A stretch of 64,000 nucleotides of DNA from Photobacterium profundum (GTDB lineage: Bacteria > Pseudomonadota > Gammaproteobacteria > Enterobacterales > Vibrionaceae), in NCBI RefSeq assembly GCF_003026285.1, contig NZ_PYOD01000010.1:90863-154862 (forward strand), in the 5' to 3' direction. The position numbers and the translations under genes are program-made. The notes beneath the pieces were generated by a model, which saw only the letters and a program-made list of their open reading frames with translations, was not told the origin of the DNA and ran no database searches. Positions 26,741 to 36,187 of this stretch are shown piece after piece (positions within the stretch are counted from its first letter, which is position 1; every line of letters starts with the position of its first letter).

Positions 26741-27784
26741 TTATTCCTCGCTAAAGAGGTCGCCACCGTGCATATCAATCATTTCTAATGCTTTACCACC
26801 ACCACGTGCAACACATGTTAGCGGATCTTCAGCAACAACTACTGGAATACCCGTTTCTTCTGTTAGTAGACGGTCTAGATCACGAAGCAATGCACCGCCA
26901 CCCGTTAGTACCATGCCACGCTCAGAAATATCAGATGCTAGCTCTGGCGGACACTGTTCAAGTGCAACCATAACTGCAGATACGATACCTGTTAGCGGCT
27001 CTTGTAGCGCCTCAAGGATTTCGTTCGAGTTTAGCGTAAAGCTGCGCGGTACACCTTCAGCAAGGTTACGACCACGTACTTCAATTTCCAGTACTTCATC
27101 GCCAGGGTAAGCTGAACCGATTTCGTGTTTGATTCGTTCAGCTGTTGCTTCACCAATCAAGCTACCGTAGTTACGACGTACGTAGTTAATTACCGCTTCA
27201 TCAAAGCGATCACCACCAATACGTACAGATGATGAATACACCACACCGTTTAGTGAGATAACAGCAACTTCTGTTGTACCACCACCGATATCGATCACCA
27301 TTGAGCCTGTCGCTTCAGACACAGGCATCCCTGCACCGATAGCAGCAGCCATTGGCTCATCAATCAAATACACTTCACGCGCACCAGCACCTTGTGCTGA
27401 TTCACGGATTGCACGGCGCTCAACTTGGGTAGAACCACAAGGAACAGCAACCAATACACGTGGGCTCGGGCGTAAGAAACTATTGTCATGCACTTGCTTA
27501 ATAAAGTGCTGCAGCATTTTTTCTGTCACGTAGAAGTCAGCGATTACACCATCCTTCATCGGACGAATTGCTGCAATGTTACCAGGTGTACGACCCAGCA
27601 TCAGTTTTGCATCATGACCAACAGCAGCAACGCTTTTGGCTGATCCGTTGCGATCCTGACGGATAGCAACTACTGAAGGTTCATCGAGAACGATGCCCTG
27701 TCCTTTGACATAAATAAGGGTATTGGCGGTACCCAAGTCAATAGAGAGATCGTTAGAAAACATGCCACGAAGTTTTTTAAACAT
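26741..27784 (-). CDS. mreB: Actin-like rod shape protein MreB
   Basis: MreB polymerises on the inner membrane and guides cell-wall elongation. At 347 residues it equals E. coli MreB and is nearly identical in sequence. The N-terminal amphipathic MFKKLRGMFSND, phosphate-1 loop LSIDLGTANTLIYV, phosphate-2 MVIDIGGGTTEVAV and adenosine motif GMVLTGGGALLRDL are intact. It heads mreBCD and has a good candidate promoter upstream. The MSHA locus begins immediately on the other side of that promoter region. Confidence 0.99.
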   Translation of the reverse strand: MFKKLRGMFSNDLSIDLGTANTLIYVKGQGIVLDEPSVVAIRQDRNGSAKSVAAVGHDAKLMLGRTPGNIAAIRPMKDGVIADFYVTEKMLQHFIKQVHDNSFLRPSPRVLVAVPCGSTQVERRAIRESAQGAGAREVYLIDEPMAAAIGAGMPVSEATGSMVIDIGGGTTEVAVISLNGVVYSSSVRIGGDRFDEAVINYVRRNYGSLIGEATAERIKHEIGSAYPGDEVLEIEVRGRNLAEGVPRSFTLNSNEILEALQEPLTGIVSAVMVALEQCPPELASDISERGMVLTGGGALLRDLDRLLTEETGIPVVVAEDPLTCVARGGGKALEMIDMHGGDLFSEE

Positions 27785-27830
27785 AGTCGTCGACTAATCC
27801 TGAAAGCTCAAAATTCTTTAAATTGCGCTA

Positions 27831-27859
27831 AATGTACCAAGGGGCAGGGATCGAGACAA
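27831..27859 (-). promoter_or_regulatory. Candidate sigma-70 promoter for mreBCD
   Basis: Read on the minus strand, TTGTCT (27854-27859) and TACATT (27831-27836) are separated by a 17-base spacer. They lie about 47 bases before the mreB start. Each hexamer matches the consensus in four of six positions. Confidence 0.5.
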
Positions 27860-27978
27860 GGTATCGTTTGTCAAACCTGCCACAGATCCGCATTTAATTT
27901 AGTTAAGCAGCTGATTCATGCCCTTTTCGCTTTTATATTTGATAAATTATTTTTTTGGTAAACGCTTCGTTGTTCTTA

Positions 27979-30900
27979 TCAGTCTAACTTTTCTCGCCAC
28001 CAAATAATTCTGTCACTGCCTCGATACAAGCCAAATTGGATTTGAGCTTGCTCAATATTATCAAGCTGCCCATTGCCCGTTTTATCTACTCGCAGCCATG
28101 GATAACCAGCAGAATATAAATCTAACGTTGGCGTAACGATACCTTGGTGGCCAGCCCCCGGTGCTGTAAATGTGAATTCTCCCTCTCCTTTATCCGTATC
28201 ACTAAATGTAGCTGCCGTCGTACCACCACCGACAGGAATCTTTGAAGAGTCATTTCCCTCAATAAAAGAGAAATCAGATAACGTCAGCGTTGTGCATTGA
28301 TCTTCAACATTAACGACAAACGCCTGTGATTTGTCATAGTATTCAATATAGACAGGAGCCGTTATCGGGGATACCTCAGGGCCAAAAGCATCCGTTAAGC
28401 GAACCCGCCCCCAGCGGAAAATGAGAGCACTCGCCAGTTTTGAGGTATATGCCCCTCCAAAATTATCATCTGGCTGCTCGTTCAATGGTTTAAGTGGCAC
28501 ACTATCAGGCCCTTCACCTTCAAGGCTCAGCACAAATTGATTAAATGGGGATTGAGGAGTGGTATTTTTGACTAGCTTATAATACCAAGATGCTTGCACC
28601 TGCCCTTTACTCCAAGAAAATGCCGAGCTTGACCTTTTAATTTGATCCTTAAGCGATACACCATCATTTGAATCTTCACCATTTAGGTCGAAATTACTAT
28701 CTATAGCTAATGCTTTATATCCCAACTTACTATCATAGTTTTCAGTTGTATCGCCACCTGTACTTTTAGCGGTTAAGGTATAATTAATTAAACTATTTGA
28801 ATTACCTAAATAATTAAAGGCCGAGCAATTATCAGTATGCTTAGCACCTGACACTAAAAAATATTTCGGATAAAAACGCCCTATATTCTTATAGGTATAG
28901 AATGGGATGTCATTACCAGTAATCAGGTAGTTCTTCGCACCAGTGCCTCCCAACTTTGTGCTACCCACTTCACCATACGTTGCTGGTATCGCTTCAACTG
29001 ATTTACCTAATACATAAGACAAAGTAGAAGGGAAGCTTAGATCACCCACATTTCCACTGCTAGGGGTTGTATCCACTGGGATCACATCTGCAGCATAGCT
29101 ACTGTTAAAGTTTTCAGTAACGGCTAAACCGCTAGGGTCAGATTTAGGTAAGCCAATAGTATTAGCTATGTTTTTATCCCAGATAACCGCTTTATAGTTA
29201 ACAGTAAATTCGTCACCAGCAGCTTTAAACCCTTTATCAGAATCAGTTGCAACCCCAGACAAGTTACCTTCTACATCAGCAGCCACTAACCATGGGCTTA
29301 CATTAATAATTTCGCGCGATAGCCAATTTTTACCGGGTTCTTCAGGGGGTAAAGCCACACCATCAGAATGCTTAATAATCAACTGGATAGCACCAGCTTC
29401 TACGTATTTGAAATCAAAATTCGACACACCTTTTACAAAAGCCATTTTTAACGGAGTATCTGTTGCCATATTTAATGGTGATGAATCAATATAAGGGGGG
29501 ACTTTCCGAGCAGCTGTCGTGACATAAGTGAAATTAAAGGCAACCTCTTTTTCCCCGTCAAAAGATTCGATCGGGTTACATTGCCCTTGCGCTGAAGGGT
29601 CTTCAGTCACAGCCGATAACTTGTATCCTAAAGGCTTATTCGCAATGGCCGATTTCCGTCCATAAGGGTAATCGCTTGTACGTTCAAGTTTGAGACCTTC
29701 AGCTTTAAAAGTTATGTCATCTGTTTCTTTTAATATTTCGCCTGACGGGCTTTTCAGCATTATTTGCATAATACCTGTATGAAAATAACTGAGTGTAAAT
29801 GTCGCACTACCAGAATCGGCAATATGGTACTGGTAGCTGGCATTACCTGAATCAGTGTTACCCGGAATGAATTGACCATTACCATTGAATAACTGCCAAT
29901 CACCTTTTCCCGTGCTAGTTGCAAGCCCTATTTGGCCTTCATAATCCGTTATCGGGTTGCCACTTTCTTTATCGACAACATTCACTGTTATATTAATCGG
30001 GGTACAGGTCAGTGCCGAGGTTGGATATGCTCCAAACTGAAACTCTGGCACTGTCGTATCTGATTCAACTGAAAATGCCATATAAGAAACATCTTCAACA
30101 ACGTGAGAACGTTCTTTATCTGAATCTTGATCCTCATCCATCACAATACTCATTCTGGTATTATCACGATGACAGCGACGGATCCAACCTCCATTATTAC
30201 CAGAACGAGATAATTTCCCGATAACCATTACTGGTGGTGCTGTAAAACCCGTATATTTGAAATCAGTTGTTTCATTACAACGAGTCAGAAAATTTTGTGT
30301 TCCACCGGAAATACCAGAACGGGCGTGCTGAAAATCATAAAACACCCGCTTACCAAATAAATCAAAATCACCGACACTAGGCATCGAAGCCATGTAAGCG
30401 ACAGTTTCAGTGTTATTCGCATTACCGCCCCGCACTTCAGATTGCTCAAGCGCAACTTTAAATCCGTTTTGAGTCAGCTGGTTACCTGCGGCAGTTAGCC
30501 AGCGCGAGTTATTTTGGCTTTGTATTTCCAACATTAACGTCGGCTTACCTGAAAACTGCTGGGCTGGAAAACTAATATTTTTCCAGCCTCTATCCGCATT
30601 ACTTGGATTACCGTTCTTAGAGCCTTGTAATTCTCGAACGTCATTATCTTCACGTAATTTTATTTTACTGGCATAAATTTTATGCCCATTAGACAGTGTT
30701 GTTTCACCTTCTAGTACGGCAACATAATCGACACTCTGCATTTTTTGACTTGGCGTATAATTGGCAGCAGGAGCATGAGGCTCGACTTTTTCAACAGTAA
30801 AACCAGTATTAGTAACAGATACAAGCCTTAACGTGGCAGGACCATCTTGGTCCGGTGTTAATGCATTGATTGATGGAGATAAGAAAACCAAAGGTTCAGA

Positions 30901-32745
30901 GTCAGTAGGAAATGCCTGTTCGAACTCAATCTTTGTAGTGGTAAAACTCACTCGACCATAGCGAAAGCCTGGTTCATTAACAACGTCATCACAAAAATGT
31001 CTCTCTTCTGCTAATTCTGATATCTGTCTATCAGTTAGCGCAGTATTAAATACTCGCACTTCATCGATACTGCCGTTGAAAAAACGTGAGGCAATACCTT
31101 GATCTTGGCCTACTTGAAAAGGCAAATTATTCGTTTGTACTTTATGCTTAACTTCTGAAGTCGCGTCAAGTTCACCATTAATAAAGATCCATTGGCTAGT
31201 TTTATCACTACCAGTTGCCTTTTTATAACGAATACTAATATGGGTCCATTCATTTAGTGGGATGGCCTTAGTACTCAACAATGAATGTTGACTACTATTA
31301 CCTTGCTGCTCCCACCACCAATATATAAACCCTTCAGAGTTAATATGAAATTCATAATTCCCATCTTTTGAAATTATTGTTTTCAAATCACTATCTGGAT
31401 ATTGTGTCGGTTTTACCCAAGCCGAAATGGTAAAATTATCGTCAAAACTCAACTTATTATTATGTGCTATTTCGGCAAACTGGTTTTGTCCGTTAAATGT
31501 TCCATAGTTACAGGTACCAAAACCTAAATCATCATTAGTCAGTGCCCGACTTATCTTGTCGGTAATTGTATTTGCCCCATTATTAGCCGTACCATGCAAT
31601 TCATTACCAGATGAATCTTTAACGCTATTGTTACCACTTTGCCAAGCATCTTCATCCATTTGCCATGACAATACAGGCTTTACAAGTTCGGAATTACACG
31701 CATTTTCAGGATCGCTGATCGGTCGACAATACCCAGTAACAGTACTCGGGTGATGATCATAATCATCAAACTTAACGACCTGATGAGAAGCTGCATCTAT
31801 GTTTCCATCAATATAAGAGGATTTTTTTAGTGTTACTTTATTATTTACACTTTTAATATTACCGACAACATCACTATTCTCTATAGTGATCTCATTGGAC
31901 GCAGTAACATTACCTTCAATAGCCGATTCTTTTAATTTAACTTTATTATGCTCACTTTTTACGCTACCACCAACGTCACTATCATCGATATCAATTTCAT
32001 TGGAAGCTGTAATGCTACTTTCAATTGTTGAATCATGTAACTTTACTTTATTATTTATACTTGTAACGCTGCCACCAACATTACTCTTACCTATATGTAC
32101 TTCACCTGACGCAGTGACACTACTTTCAATCGTTGAGCCGTGTAGCGTTATTTTGTTGTTATCACTTATAACACTACCGCCAATATCACTATCATCTATA
32201 TTAATTTCACCAGATGCTAAAACTGGACCGCTAACATCTGTATCTTTAAGCTTAATTTTACCATTGCGACTAGTAATAGATTGCGTAATGACATTATCAC
32301 CACCTTTAATATCAATATCACCACCAACATCGATAATGCCTCGCACTTCTATTTTTTCAGCCGTTAATTTCCCAGAAGTACTATATATATCACCGTAAAC
32401 AACCGCATCCTTAATATCCAAGCCGTCATGGTTAGTACGTAAATCAATATTTGAGCCTACTTGACCGATTATATTTTCATCGAGCTTCATACCTGCATTG
32501 GCGACTAAGGTATAAGCCGTATTGGATCTAATCTTATCATTTTCCTTTAACTCCATTTTCCCATTACAGGTGAGCATTGCACCGTTTTTAGACCAATTAC
32601 CTTGGCTACAAGGTGGATACTTACTCGTATTATCGAGATCATAATTTTTAGCAAAACTAGAAAATGACAATAACTGCAATAGAACAATGAATACGCACGG
32701 GAAGAACTTAAAACGTGGAAAAATATTATTCATTATCTTTTTCAT
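27979..32745 (-). CDS. mshQ: MSHA biogenesis protein MshQ, large secreted repeat and LamG-like protein
   Basis: A 1588-residue exported protein at the end of the MSHA cluster. A signal peptide (about 1-32) is followed by a repeat domain (residues 178-318) with four near-identical 35-36-residue units of the pattern S-x-E-I-x-I-x-x-S-x-x-G-x-x-x-S, preceded by a half unit. This looks like a right-handed beta-helix or bactofilin-like fold. A concanavalin/LamG-like domain follows (about 410-590, FTISAWVKP and GSIDEVRVFNTALTDRQI), then long beta-rich regions of the DUF6701 type typical of MshQ. Its role is not established; surface adhesion or pilus-tip association is a guess. A second ATG four codons in (32733) is possible. 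It overlaps mshP by 20 bases. Confidence 0.85.
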   Translation of the reverse strand: MKKIMNNIFPRFKFFPCVFIVLLQLLSFSSFAKNYDLDNTSKYPPCSQGNWSKNGAMLTCNGKMELKENDKIRSNTAYTLVANAGMKLDENIIGQVGSNIDLRTNHDGLDIKDAVVYGDIYSTSGKLTAEKIEVRGIIDVGGDIDIKGGDNVITQSITSRNGKIKLKDTDVSGPVLASGEINIDDSDIGGSVISDNNKITLHGSTIESSVTASGEVHIGKSNVGGSVTSINNKVKLHDSTIESSITASNEIDIDDSDVGGSVKSEHNKVKLKESAIEGNVTASNEITIENSDVVGNIKSVNNKVTLKKSSYIDGNIDAASHQVVKFDDYDHHPSTVTGYCRPISDPENACNSELVKPVLSWQMDEDAWQSGNNSVKDSSGNELHGTANNGANTITDKISRALTNDDLGFGTCNYGTFNGQNQFAEIAHNNKLSFDDNFTISAWVKPTQYPDSDLKTIISKDGNYEFHINSEGFIYWWWEQQGNSSQHSLLSTKAIPLNEWTHISIRYKKATGSDKTSQWIFINGELDATSEVKHKVQTNNLPFQVGQDQGIASRFFNGSIDEVRVFNTALTDRQISELAEERHFCDDVVNEPGFRYGRVSFTTTKIEFEQAFPTDSEPLVFLSPSINALTPDQDGPATLRLVSVTNTGFTVEKVEPHAPAANYTPSQKMQSVDYVAVLEGETTLSNGHKIYASKIKLREDNDVRELQGSKNGNPSNADRGWKNISFPAQQFSGKPTLMLEIQSQNNSRWLTAAGNQLTQNGFKVALEQSEVRGGNANNTETVAYMASMPSVGDFDLFGKRVFYDFQHARSGISGGTQNFLTRCNETTDFKYTGFTAPPVMVIGKLSRSGNNGGWIRRCHRDNTRMSIVMDEDQDSDKERSHVVEDVSYMAFSVESDTTVPEFQFGAYPTSALTCTPINITVNVVDKESGNPITDYEGQIGLATSTGKGDWQLFNGNGQFIPGNTDSGNASYQYHIADSGSATFTLSYFHTGIMQIMLKSPSGEILKETDDITFKAEGLKLERTSDYPYGRKSAIANKPLGYKLSAVTEDPSAQGQCNPIESFDGEKEVAFNFTYVTTAARKVPPYIDSSPLNMATDTPLKMAFVKGVSNFDFKYVEAGAIQLIIKHSDGVALPPEEPGKNWLSREIINVSPWLVAADVEGNLSGVATDSDKGFKAAGDEFTVNYKAVIWDKNIANTIGLPKSDPSGLAVTENFNSSYAADVIPVDTTPSSGNVGDLSFPSTLSYVLGKSVEAIPATYGEVGSTKLGGTGAKNYLITGNDIPFYTYKNIGRFYPKYFLVSGAKHTDNCSAFNYLGNSNSLINYTLTAKSTGGDTTENYDSKLGYKALAIDSNFDLNGEDSNDGVSLKDQIKRSSSAFSWSKGQVQASWYYKLVKNTTPQSPFNQFVLSLEGEGPDSVPLKPLNEQPDDNFGGAYTSKLASALIFRWGRVRLTDAFGPEVSPITAPVYIEYYDKSQAFVVNVEDQCTTLTLSDFSFIEGNDSSKIPVGGGTTAATFSDTDKGEGEFTFTAPGAGHQGIVTPTLDLYSAGYPWLRVDKTGNGQLDNIEQAQIQFGLYRGSDRIIWWREKLD
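31792..32214 (-). repeat. Four tandem 105-bp coding repeats in mshQ
   Basis: Residues 178-318 of MshQ consist of four 35-36-residue units, each with alternating short strands (E-I-x-I-D-D-S-D, G-S-V, N-K-V-K-L, S-T-I-E-S). In DNA the period is 105 bp, in frame. The units differ mostly at charged positions, consistent with old in-frame duplication rather than recent slippage. Confidence 0.85.
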
Positions 32746-33160
32746 CCCCTAGCAAGCCGACTTCAATCGCTCTTTTTATTTTTTGATCACCAACAGTACA
32801 AAAACCTTCACTTTCTAAACGGTAAACTGTCTGCTCTCTTTTATTCACCCCAATAACTGCACAACTCACTTTGGCTTCACAATTATTTAAGCCAGCCCCT
32901 GTAAAGGTGTAGGTTTGCTGATTACCGATAAGGCAAGAACCTTTATCAGTCGTTTGATATAACGCACTGATGTCTAGTTGGGCGCCAGACCTCGCGGCCA
33001 TATCTGCTCTCGTTCCGACAACTTCATGCATGATTGCATCGCTGCTTCGTTCTATATTTCGTAGTCCAAAAGCCGCTAAAGAGCCCAAAACAACAATCAT
33101 AAATAACACCATGACTAATGCTGAACCACCTTGATTACGCATGGTTGATTTAGGGTGCAT
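32726..33160 (-). CDS. mshP: MSHA biogenesis protein MshP, minor pilin-like
   Basis: A 144-residue protein with an N-terminal hydrophobic helix (GGSALVMVLFMIVVLGSLAAFGL) and conserved Cys residues, like the PilX-type minor pseudopilins that lack a standard FTLIE motif. The start MHPKSTMRNQGG was chosen because it overlaps the mshO stop by 11 bases. Longer in-frame starts (33178, 33202) and a shorter ATG (33142) cannot be excluded, and no clear ribosome site distinguishes them. It lies between mshO and mshQ. Confidence 0.85.
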   Translation of the reverse strand: MHPKSTMRNQGGSALVMVLFMIVVLGSLAAFGLRNIERSSDAIMHEVVGTRADMAARSGAQLDISALYQTTDKGSCLIGNQQTYTFTGAGLNNCEAKVSCAVIGVNKREQTVYRLESEGFCTVGDQKIKRAIEVGLLGDEKDNE

Positions 33161-33938
33161 TGGCAATAAGAACGTCATGGTCAAAACGAACCTCCTCTCC
33201 ACGAGCTGAGATAATTAAATGAAATTTCACCAAACTATTACGCGTCAGCGTTGCGTTTGAGGTATTAAATTCCAATTCAGTGACGTTTTCTGCCATCAGG
33301 CTTCTTTCTGCATTTAAAAAATTAGGGGTATTCACCGTTTCTCGTTCTAACGCATAGTTGCTGTAACGCCAAATTTGATTGGCTTCAATACAATACGCAA
33401 CAGGCGTGTCGTAAATATAAAAGCGGTTTGCTGGAGAACCAGAAGGAAAAAGCGTCTGCTCTGCTATTTTCAGCTGAACCATATTTTCAGTATTCGAGGC
33501 AGTAAAATCGACATTATCTAAAATGATGGCCGTTTTATTTTCGCCCCCAACAGGTGCCTCAGGAGAGAATATATCAACTGCACTGGTAGGATAAATGACG
33601 ACTCTTTGATCTTTTCTTATTGTTCCGTCTGGAATAATGGTTAATTCATTTTTAGGGGTTAGCGGTAGATCGGAATAGATGCCAGAAGCACGCACAGGCA
33701 CCCACTCGACACACGTATTACCTTGGGATAAAACCACACTATTCGGTACCGCTAAACGTAGCTCTCTGACTATTCGTTCAGCAACAAACCGACCTTCTTG
33801 CAAAATTAATTCACGAGCGGCGGTATCGACATAAATCTGTGAGCTTTTTGTAATAATACCCGCTAAAGATAAGCCCACTATCGACAATAAAACCATTGCC
33901 ATGATCATTTCGATCAAAGTAAATCCTAATGCTTTCAT
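33150..33938 (-). CDS. mshO: MSHA minor pilin MshO
   Basis: A 262-residue type IV prepilin-like protein. The prepilin peptidase site is Gly-Phe in MKALGFTLIEMIMAMVLL, with Glu at +5. The C-terminal region is PilW-like with two Cys (YCIEANQIWRYS and NTCVEWVP). It probably primes or caps the pilus with MshB, C, D and P. It starts on the last base of the mshD stop codon. Confidence 0.92.
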   Translation of the reverse strand: MKALGFTLIEMIMAMVLLSIVGLSLAGIITKSSQIYVDTAARELILQEGRFVAERIVRELRLAVPNSVVLSQGNTCVEWVPVRASGIYSDLPLTPKNELTIIPDGTIRKDQRVVIYPTSAVDIFSPEAPVGGENKTAIILDNVDFTASNTENMVQLKIAEQTLFPSGSPANRFYIYDTPVAYCIEANQIWRYSNYALERETVNTPNFLNAERSLMAENVTELEFNTSNATLTRNSLVKFHLIISARGEEVRFDHDVLIANAP

Positions 33939-34486
33939 TAAAAATTACCTCGATACACAGCAAATTGATATTGGTTATCTTGAGGGTCGATAACCACAAC
34001 ATCGATACGCTTGCGATCGCCACTTACTAGATCAGGTTTACCATCAAGATCAGTATCGTAATAAACACTGATATTCACTTTATAATTAACATAGATATCA
34101 CTGAGATCTTCACCTAACACATCAGAAACGTTGCCACTTAAACCATGAAAATCATCCACATCATTAAAGTGTTGCCGCTCTGTCTCTGCATCTTCAGGAC
34201 CGAGGTCACCTGGTGAAGTACATCTTTTTTCACCATCTGCTAAAGGATCATTATTACTAATACATACAGGTAAACCGCCTAATGCCCCACTGTTATGATC
34301 AAACTGACGACTGATGATTTCATCCATAACGGCATGGCCTAATTCAGCAGCGCGTGACGCTAATATTATTTCAGCACTTTGTCGTGACTGAGGAAACAGG
34401 CTCGTTGATATACCCGCAACAGTAATACCAATCAGTACAATCGCGATAATCAATTCAATAAGCGTAAAACCATGGTTAGCACGCAT
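33938..34486 (-). CDS. mshD: MSHA minor pilin MshD
   Basis: A 182-residue prepilin-like protein beginning MRANHGFTLIELIIAIVLIG, with cleavage expected after Gly6. It resembles PilV-type minor pilins, with MDEIISRQFDHN after the helix and a C-terminal IDVVVIDPQDNQYQFAVYRG. The ATG at 34486 has AAGGGT upstream and overlaps the mshC end by 11 bases; a much earlier start in the same frame lacks the prepilin leader. It is coupled to mshO. Confidence 0.93.
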   Translation of the reverse strand: MRANHGFTLIELIIAIVLIGITVAGISTSLFPQSRQSAEIILASRAAELGHAVMDEIISRQFDHNSGALGGLPVCISNNDPLADGEKRCTSPGDLGPEDAETERQHFNDVDDFHGLSGNVSDVLGEDLSDIYVNYKVNISVYYDTDLDGKPDLVSGDRKRIDVVVIDPQDNQYQFAVYRGNF

Positions 34487-34988
34487 GAATATACCCTTCT
34501 TTTTCAATACAAATGGGCAATGTCTCTGAACCGATAATGGTGATTTGGCACCCATTGGTGCATTGGCTAATTCGACCTAAATTATCAAAATCCAAACCAA
34601 AAGGTAGTGGGCTAGCATTGCCTTCAATAGAAAGCGTAAAGCGGGTATTGATTGAGTCGTCAACTTGCAGGGCTGTTTGATCTTGCCAAAATGCATCACC
34701 AGAAGGAAAGGTCAAGGTTTGGCAAGACGTTGCATTCACTTTGGGTTGTTCAATATCGACTTGGCGGGCTTTATCACCGTCAAGCAGCCAACGTTGGCAA
34801 ACATCACGAGTTTGCATTGCACGCATTTGGGTTAGCCGTAATGAACTAATCACCTGATCACGATACACAGGCGCGCTAATGCTATTCATACTCGAAAAGC
34901 GAGAGCTTGCCGTTACACTGATTATGCCGACCAGAATAATCACCACGATCAATTCAATTAAGGTAAAACCTCGATTATTCCTTGGCAC
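34476..34988 (-). CDS. mshC: MSHA minor pilin MshC
   Basis: A 170-residue prepilin-like protein with leader MPRNNRG and mature start FTLIELIVVIILVGII. It resembles FimT/GspH-type minor pseudopilins and has several Cys in its C-terminal half, including QCTNGC. It is the first gene after the mshA terminator, so its transcription presumably depends on readthrough from mshA or on a local promoter. Confidence 0.92.
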   Translation of the reverse strand: MPRNNRGFTLIELIVVIILVGIISVTASSRFSSMNSISAPVYRDQVISSLRLTQMRAMQTRDVCQRWLLDGDKARQVDIEQPKVNATSCQTLTFPSGDAFWQDQTALQVDDSINTRFTLSIEGNASPLPFGLDFDNLGRISQCTNGCQITIIGSETLPICIEKEGYIHAC

Positions 34989-35010
34989 ACATCACCTACC
35001 AGTTATTTCT

Positions 35011-35050
35011 ATTTAAAAAAGGCGCACTCATAGGCGCGCCTTTTTTAAAT
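35011..35050. terminator. Strong terminator between mshA and mshC
   Basis: A perfect 15-base inverted repeat (35011-35025 and 35036-35050) combines a GGCGC/GCGCC core with A6 and T6 flanks, functional on either strand. It lies in the middle of the pilin operon. It would favour short mshA-rich transcripts with partial readthrough into mshCDOPQ. Confidence 0.85.
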
Positions 35051-35070
35051 AGAGCTCCGAAGAGCTCTAT
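35049..35070 (-). promoter_or_regulatory. Hairpin with UUCG tetraloop just after mshA
   Basis: Read on the minus strand, ATAGAGCTC and GAGCTCTAT flank TTCG: a nine-base stem closed by C(UUCG)G, an exceptionally stable tetraloop. It begins seven bases after the mshA stop codon and directly precedes the terminator. A role in mRNA stability is inferred. Confidence 0.7.
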
Positions 35071-35076
35071 ATTTCA

Positions 35077-35559
35077 TTAATTGGCGCTACAACCATTACC
35101 TTCCACAACGGCAACACCAGCAGGCTGTGTTGCACTTGATGCTTCAGTGTAAACGACATAACAACCTTTTTCTGTTCTGTCAGAATAACCAGTAAAAGTA
35201 TACGCTACTTGCTTATCAGTAAGTTCTGCTCCACTAATTGCGGCAGGTAGAGCAACTACCCAATCATCAGTTAAACCATTAACTACACCTGAAAGCGCAT
35301 CTTTCTTTGGGTAACCAAAAGCAACATTAATACTATTTGAAGTTGTTGCAGAGCTAACAGCTTCAATACCTTCAATAGCAGACTTACCGTAGGTAATACC
35401 AGATGCTCCATCAATTGCACCCTTCAAACCTTGCAGTGCTGAATTACGCGCATCATCTTGCAGGTTCAAGAAACGTGGTGCAGCTGTTACTGCCAAAATA
35501 CCCAGAATAACAATCACAACCACTAATTCGATTAGCGTAAAGCCGCCTTGACGTTTCAT
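35077..35559 (-). CDS. mshA: MSHA major pilin MshA
   Basis: The 160-residue major subunit of the mannose-sensitive haemagglutinin type IV pilus. Leader MKRQGG precedes FTLIELVVVIVILGILAV, with Glu5 after the cleavage site. The globular domain includes APRFLNLQDDARNSALQGLKGA and a C-terminal disulfide pair: Cys in EKGCYVV and Cys in GNGCSAN. It lies between mshB and a double-hairpin terminator. MSHA pili mediate attachment and biofilm formation in vibrios. Confidence 0.96.
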   Translation of the reverse strand: MKRQGGFTLIELVVVIVILGILAVTAAPRFLNLQDDARNSALQGLKGAIDGASGITYGKSAIEGIEAVSSATTSNSINVAFGYPKKDALSGVVNGLTDDWVVALPAAISGAELTDKQVAYTFTGYSDRTEKGCYVVYTEASSATQPAGVAVVEGNGCSAN

Positions 35560-35572
35560 AACTCACTCCTAA

Positions 35573-36163
35573 TTATTGTAAATTTACTTCGACTTGGCCA
35601 AAGGCCGGTTTGTAGATAAATGAATGTCCCGCTTCAACATCTGTTGAACCTGAACCGTTGGTACCAGCCGAAGCTAGTTGGTAATAACGACACTGCTTGC
35701 TGGCATCCGAGCCTTCAACAGTGACGTAAAATAAATAGTTGCCATTGGTAGCATCTGACGATGACGTCGTCGCTAACGGCGGGTTTTGTAATAGGTTATT
35801 GATCAGATCTAAGCAGTCATTCACATCAACACTGTTTACATCACTTTTGTTACTTGCTTCTAATGCAAACGGATAACCATCGCGCACTGAATCATCAGCG
35901 ATTGCTTTGGTTAATGAAAAAACCGTTCCGTCATAATTCACGACATTTTGGCTATTATCATCGGTCGGTCGACCATAAGCTTCCCACTGCGCACGGGCAG
36001 ACAATGCAGCAGTGGCATACCCCCCCGCAATACCTTTAATTGATGACTTCTTGGCTTCATCCGTTATTTGAATAAAACGAGGTAATGCAACAGCAGATAA
36101 TAAACCGACAACAATGATGACAATCACTAATTCAACAAGGGAAAAACCAGTTTGTTTTTTCAT
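35573..36163 (-). CDS. mshB: MSHA minor pilin MshB
   Basis: A 196-residue prepilin-like protein with leader MKKQTG and mature start FSLVELVIVIIVVGLL. Its region PRFIQITDEAKKSSIKGIAGG parallels MshA, so it is probably an incorporated or initiating minor subunit. A C-terminal Cys pair occurs in NDCLDL and SKQCRYY. It begins 24 bases after mshF and precedes mshA by 13. Confidence 0.94.
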   Translation of the reverse strand: MKKQTGFSLVELVIVIIVVGLLSAVALPRFIQITDEAKKSSIKGIAGGYATAALSARAQWEAYGRPTDDNSQNVVNYDGTVFSLTKAIADDSVRDGYPFALEASNKSDVNSVDVNDCLDLINNLLQNPPLATTSSSDATNGNYLFYVTVEGSDASKQCRYYQLASAGTNGSGSTDVEAGHSFIYKPAFGQVEVNLQ

Positions 36164-36187
36164 TTTTTACGAATACTCTTGTCAATA

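Noticed and set aside
27785..27978. Search for mobile-element traces at the mreB side of the MSHA locus
   Set aside because: No transposase fragment, inverted terminal repeat or tRNA gene was seen. Short 7-bp matches to the other border cannot be distinguished from chance by eye.
31792..32214. Regular repeats considered as a CRISPR array
   Set aside because: The units are 105 bp, in frame, contiguous with no unique spacers, and encode a periodic protein domain.
31886..32398. A plus-strand open frame of 170 codons with a periodic Leu/Ser/Pro pattern
   Set aside because: It is the antisense of the MshQ repeat domain. Its periodicity comes from the tandem repeats, and it has no start signals.
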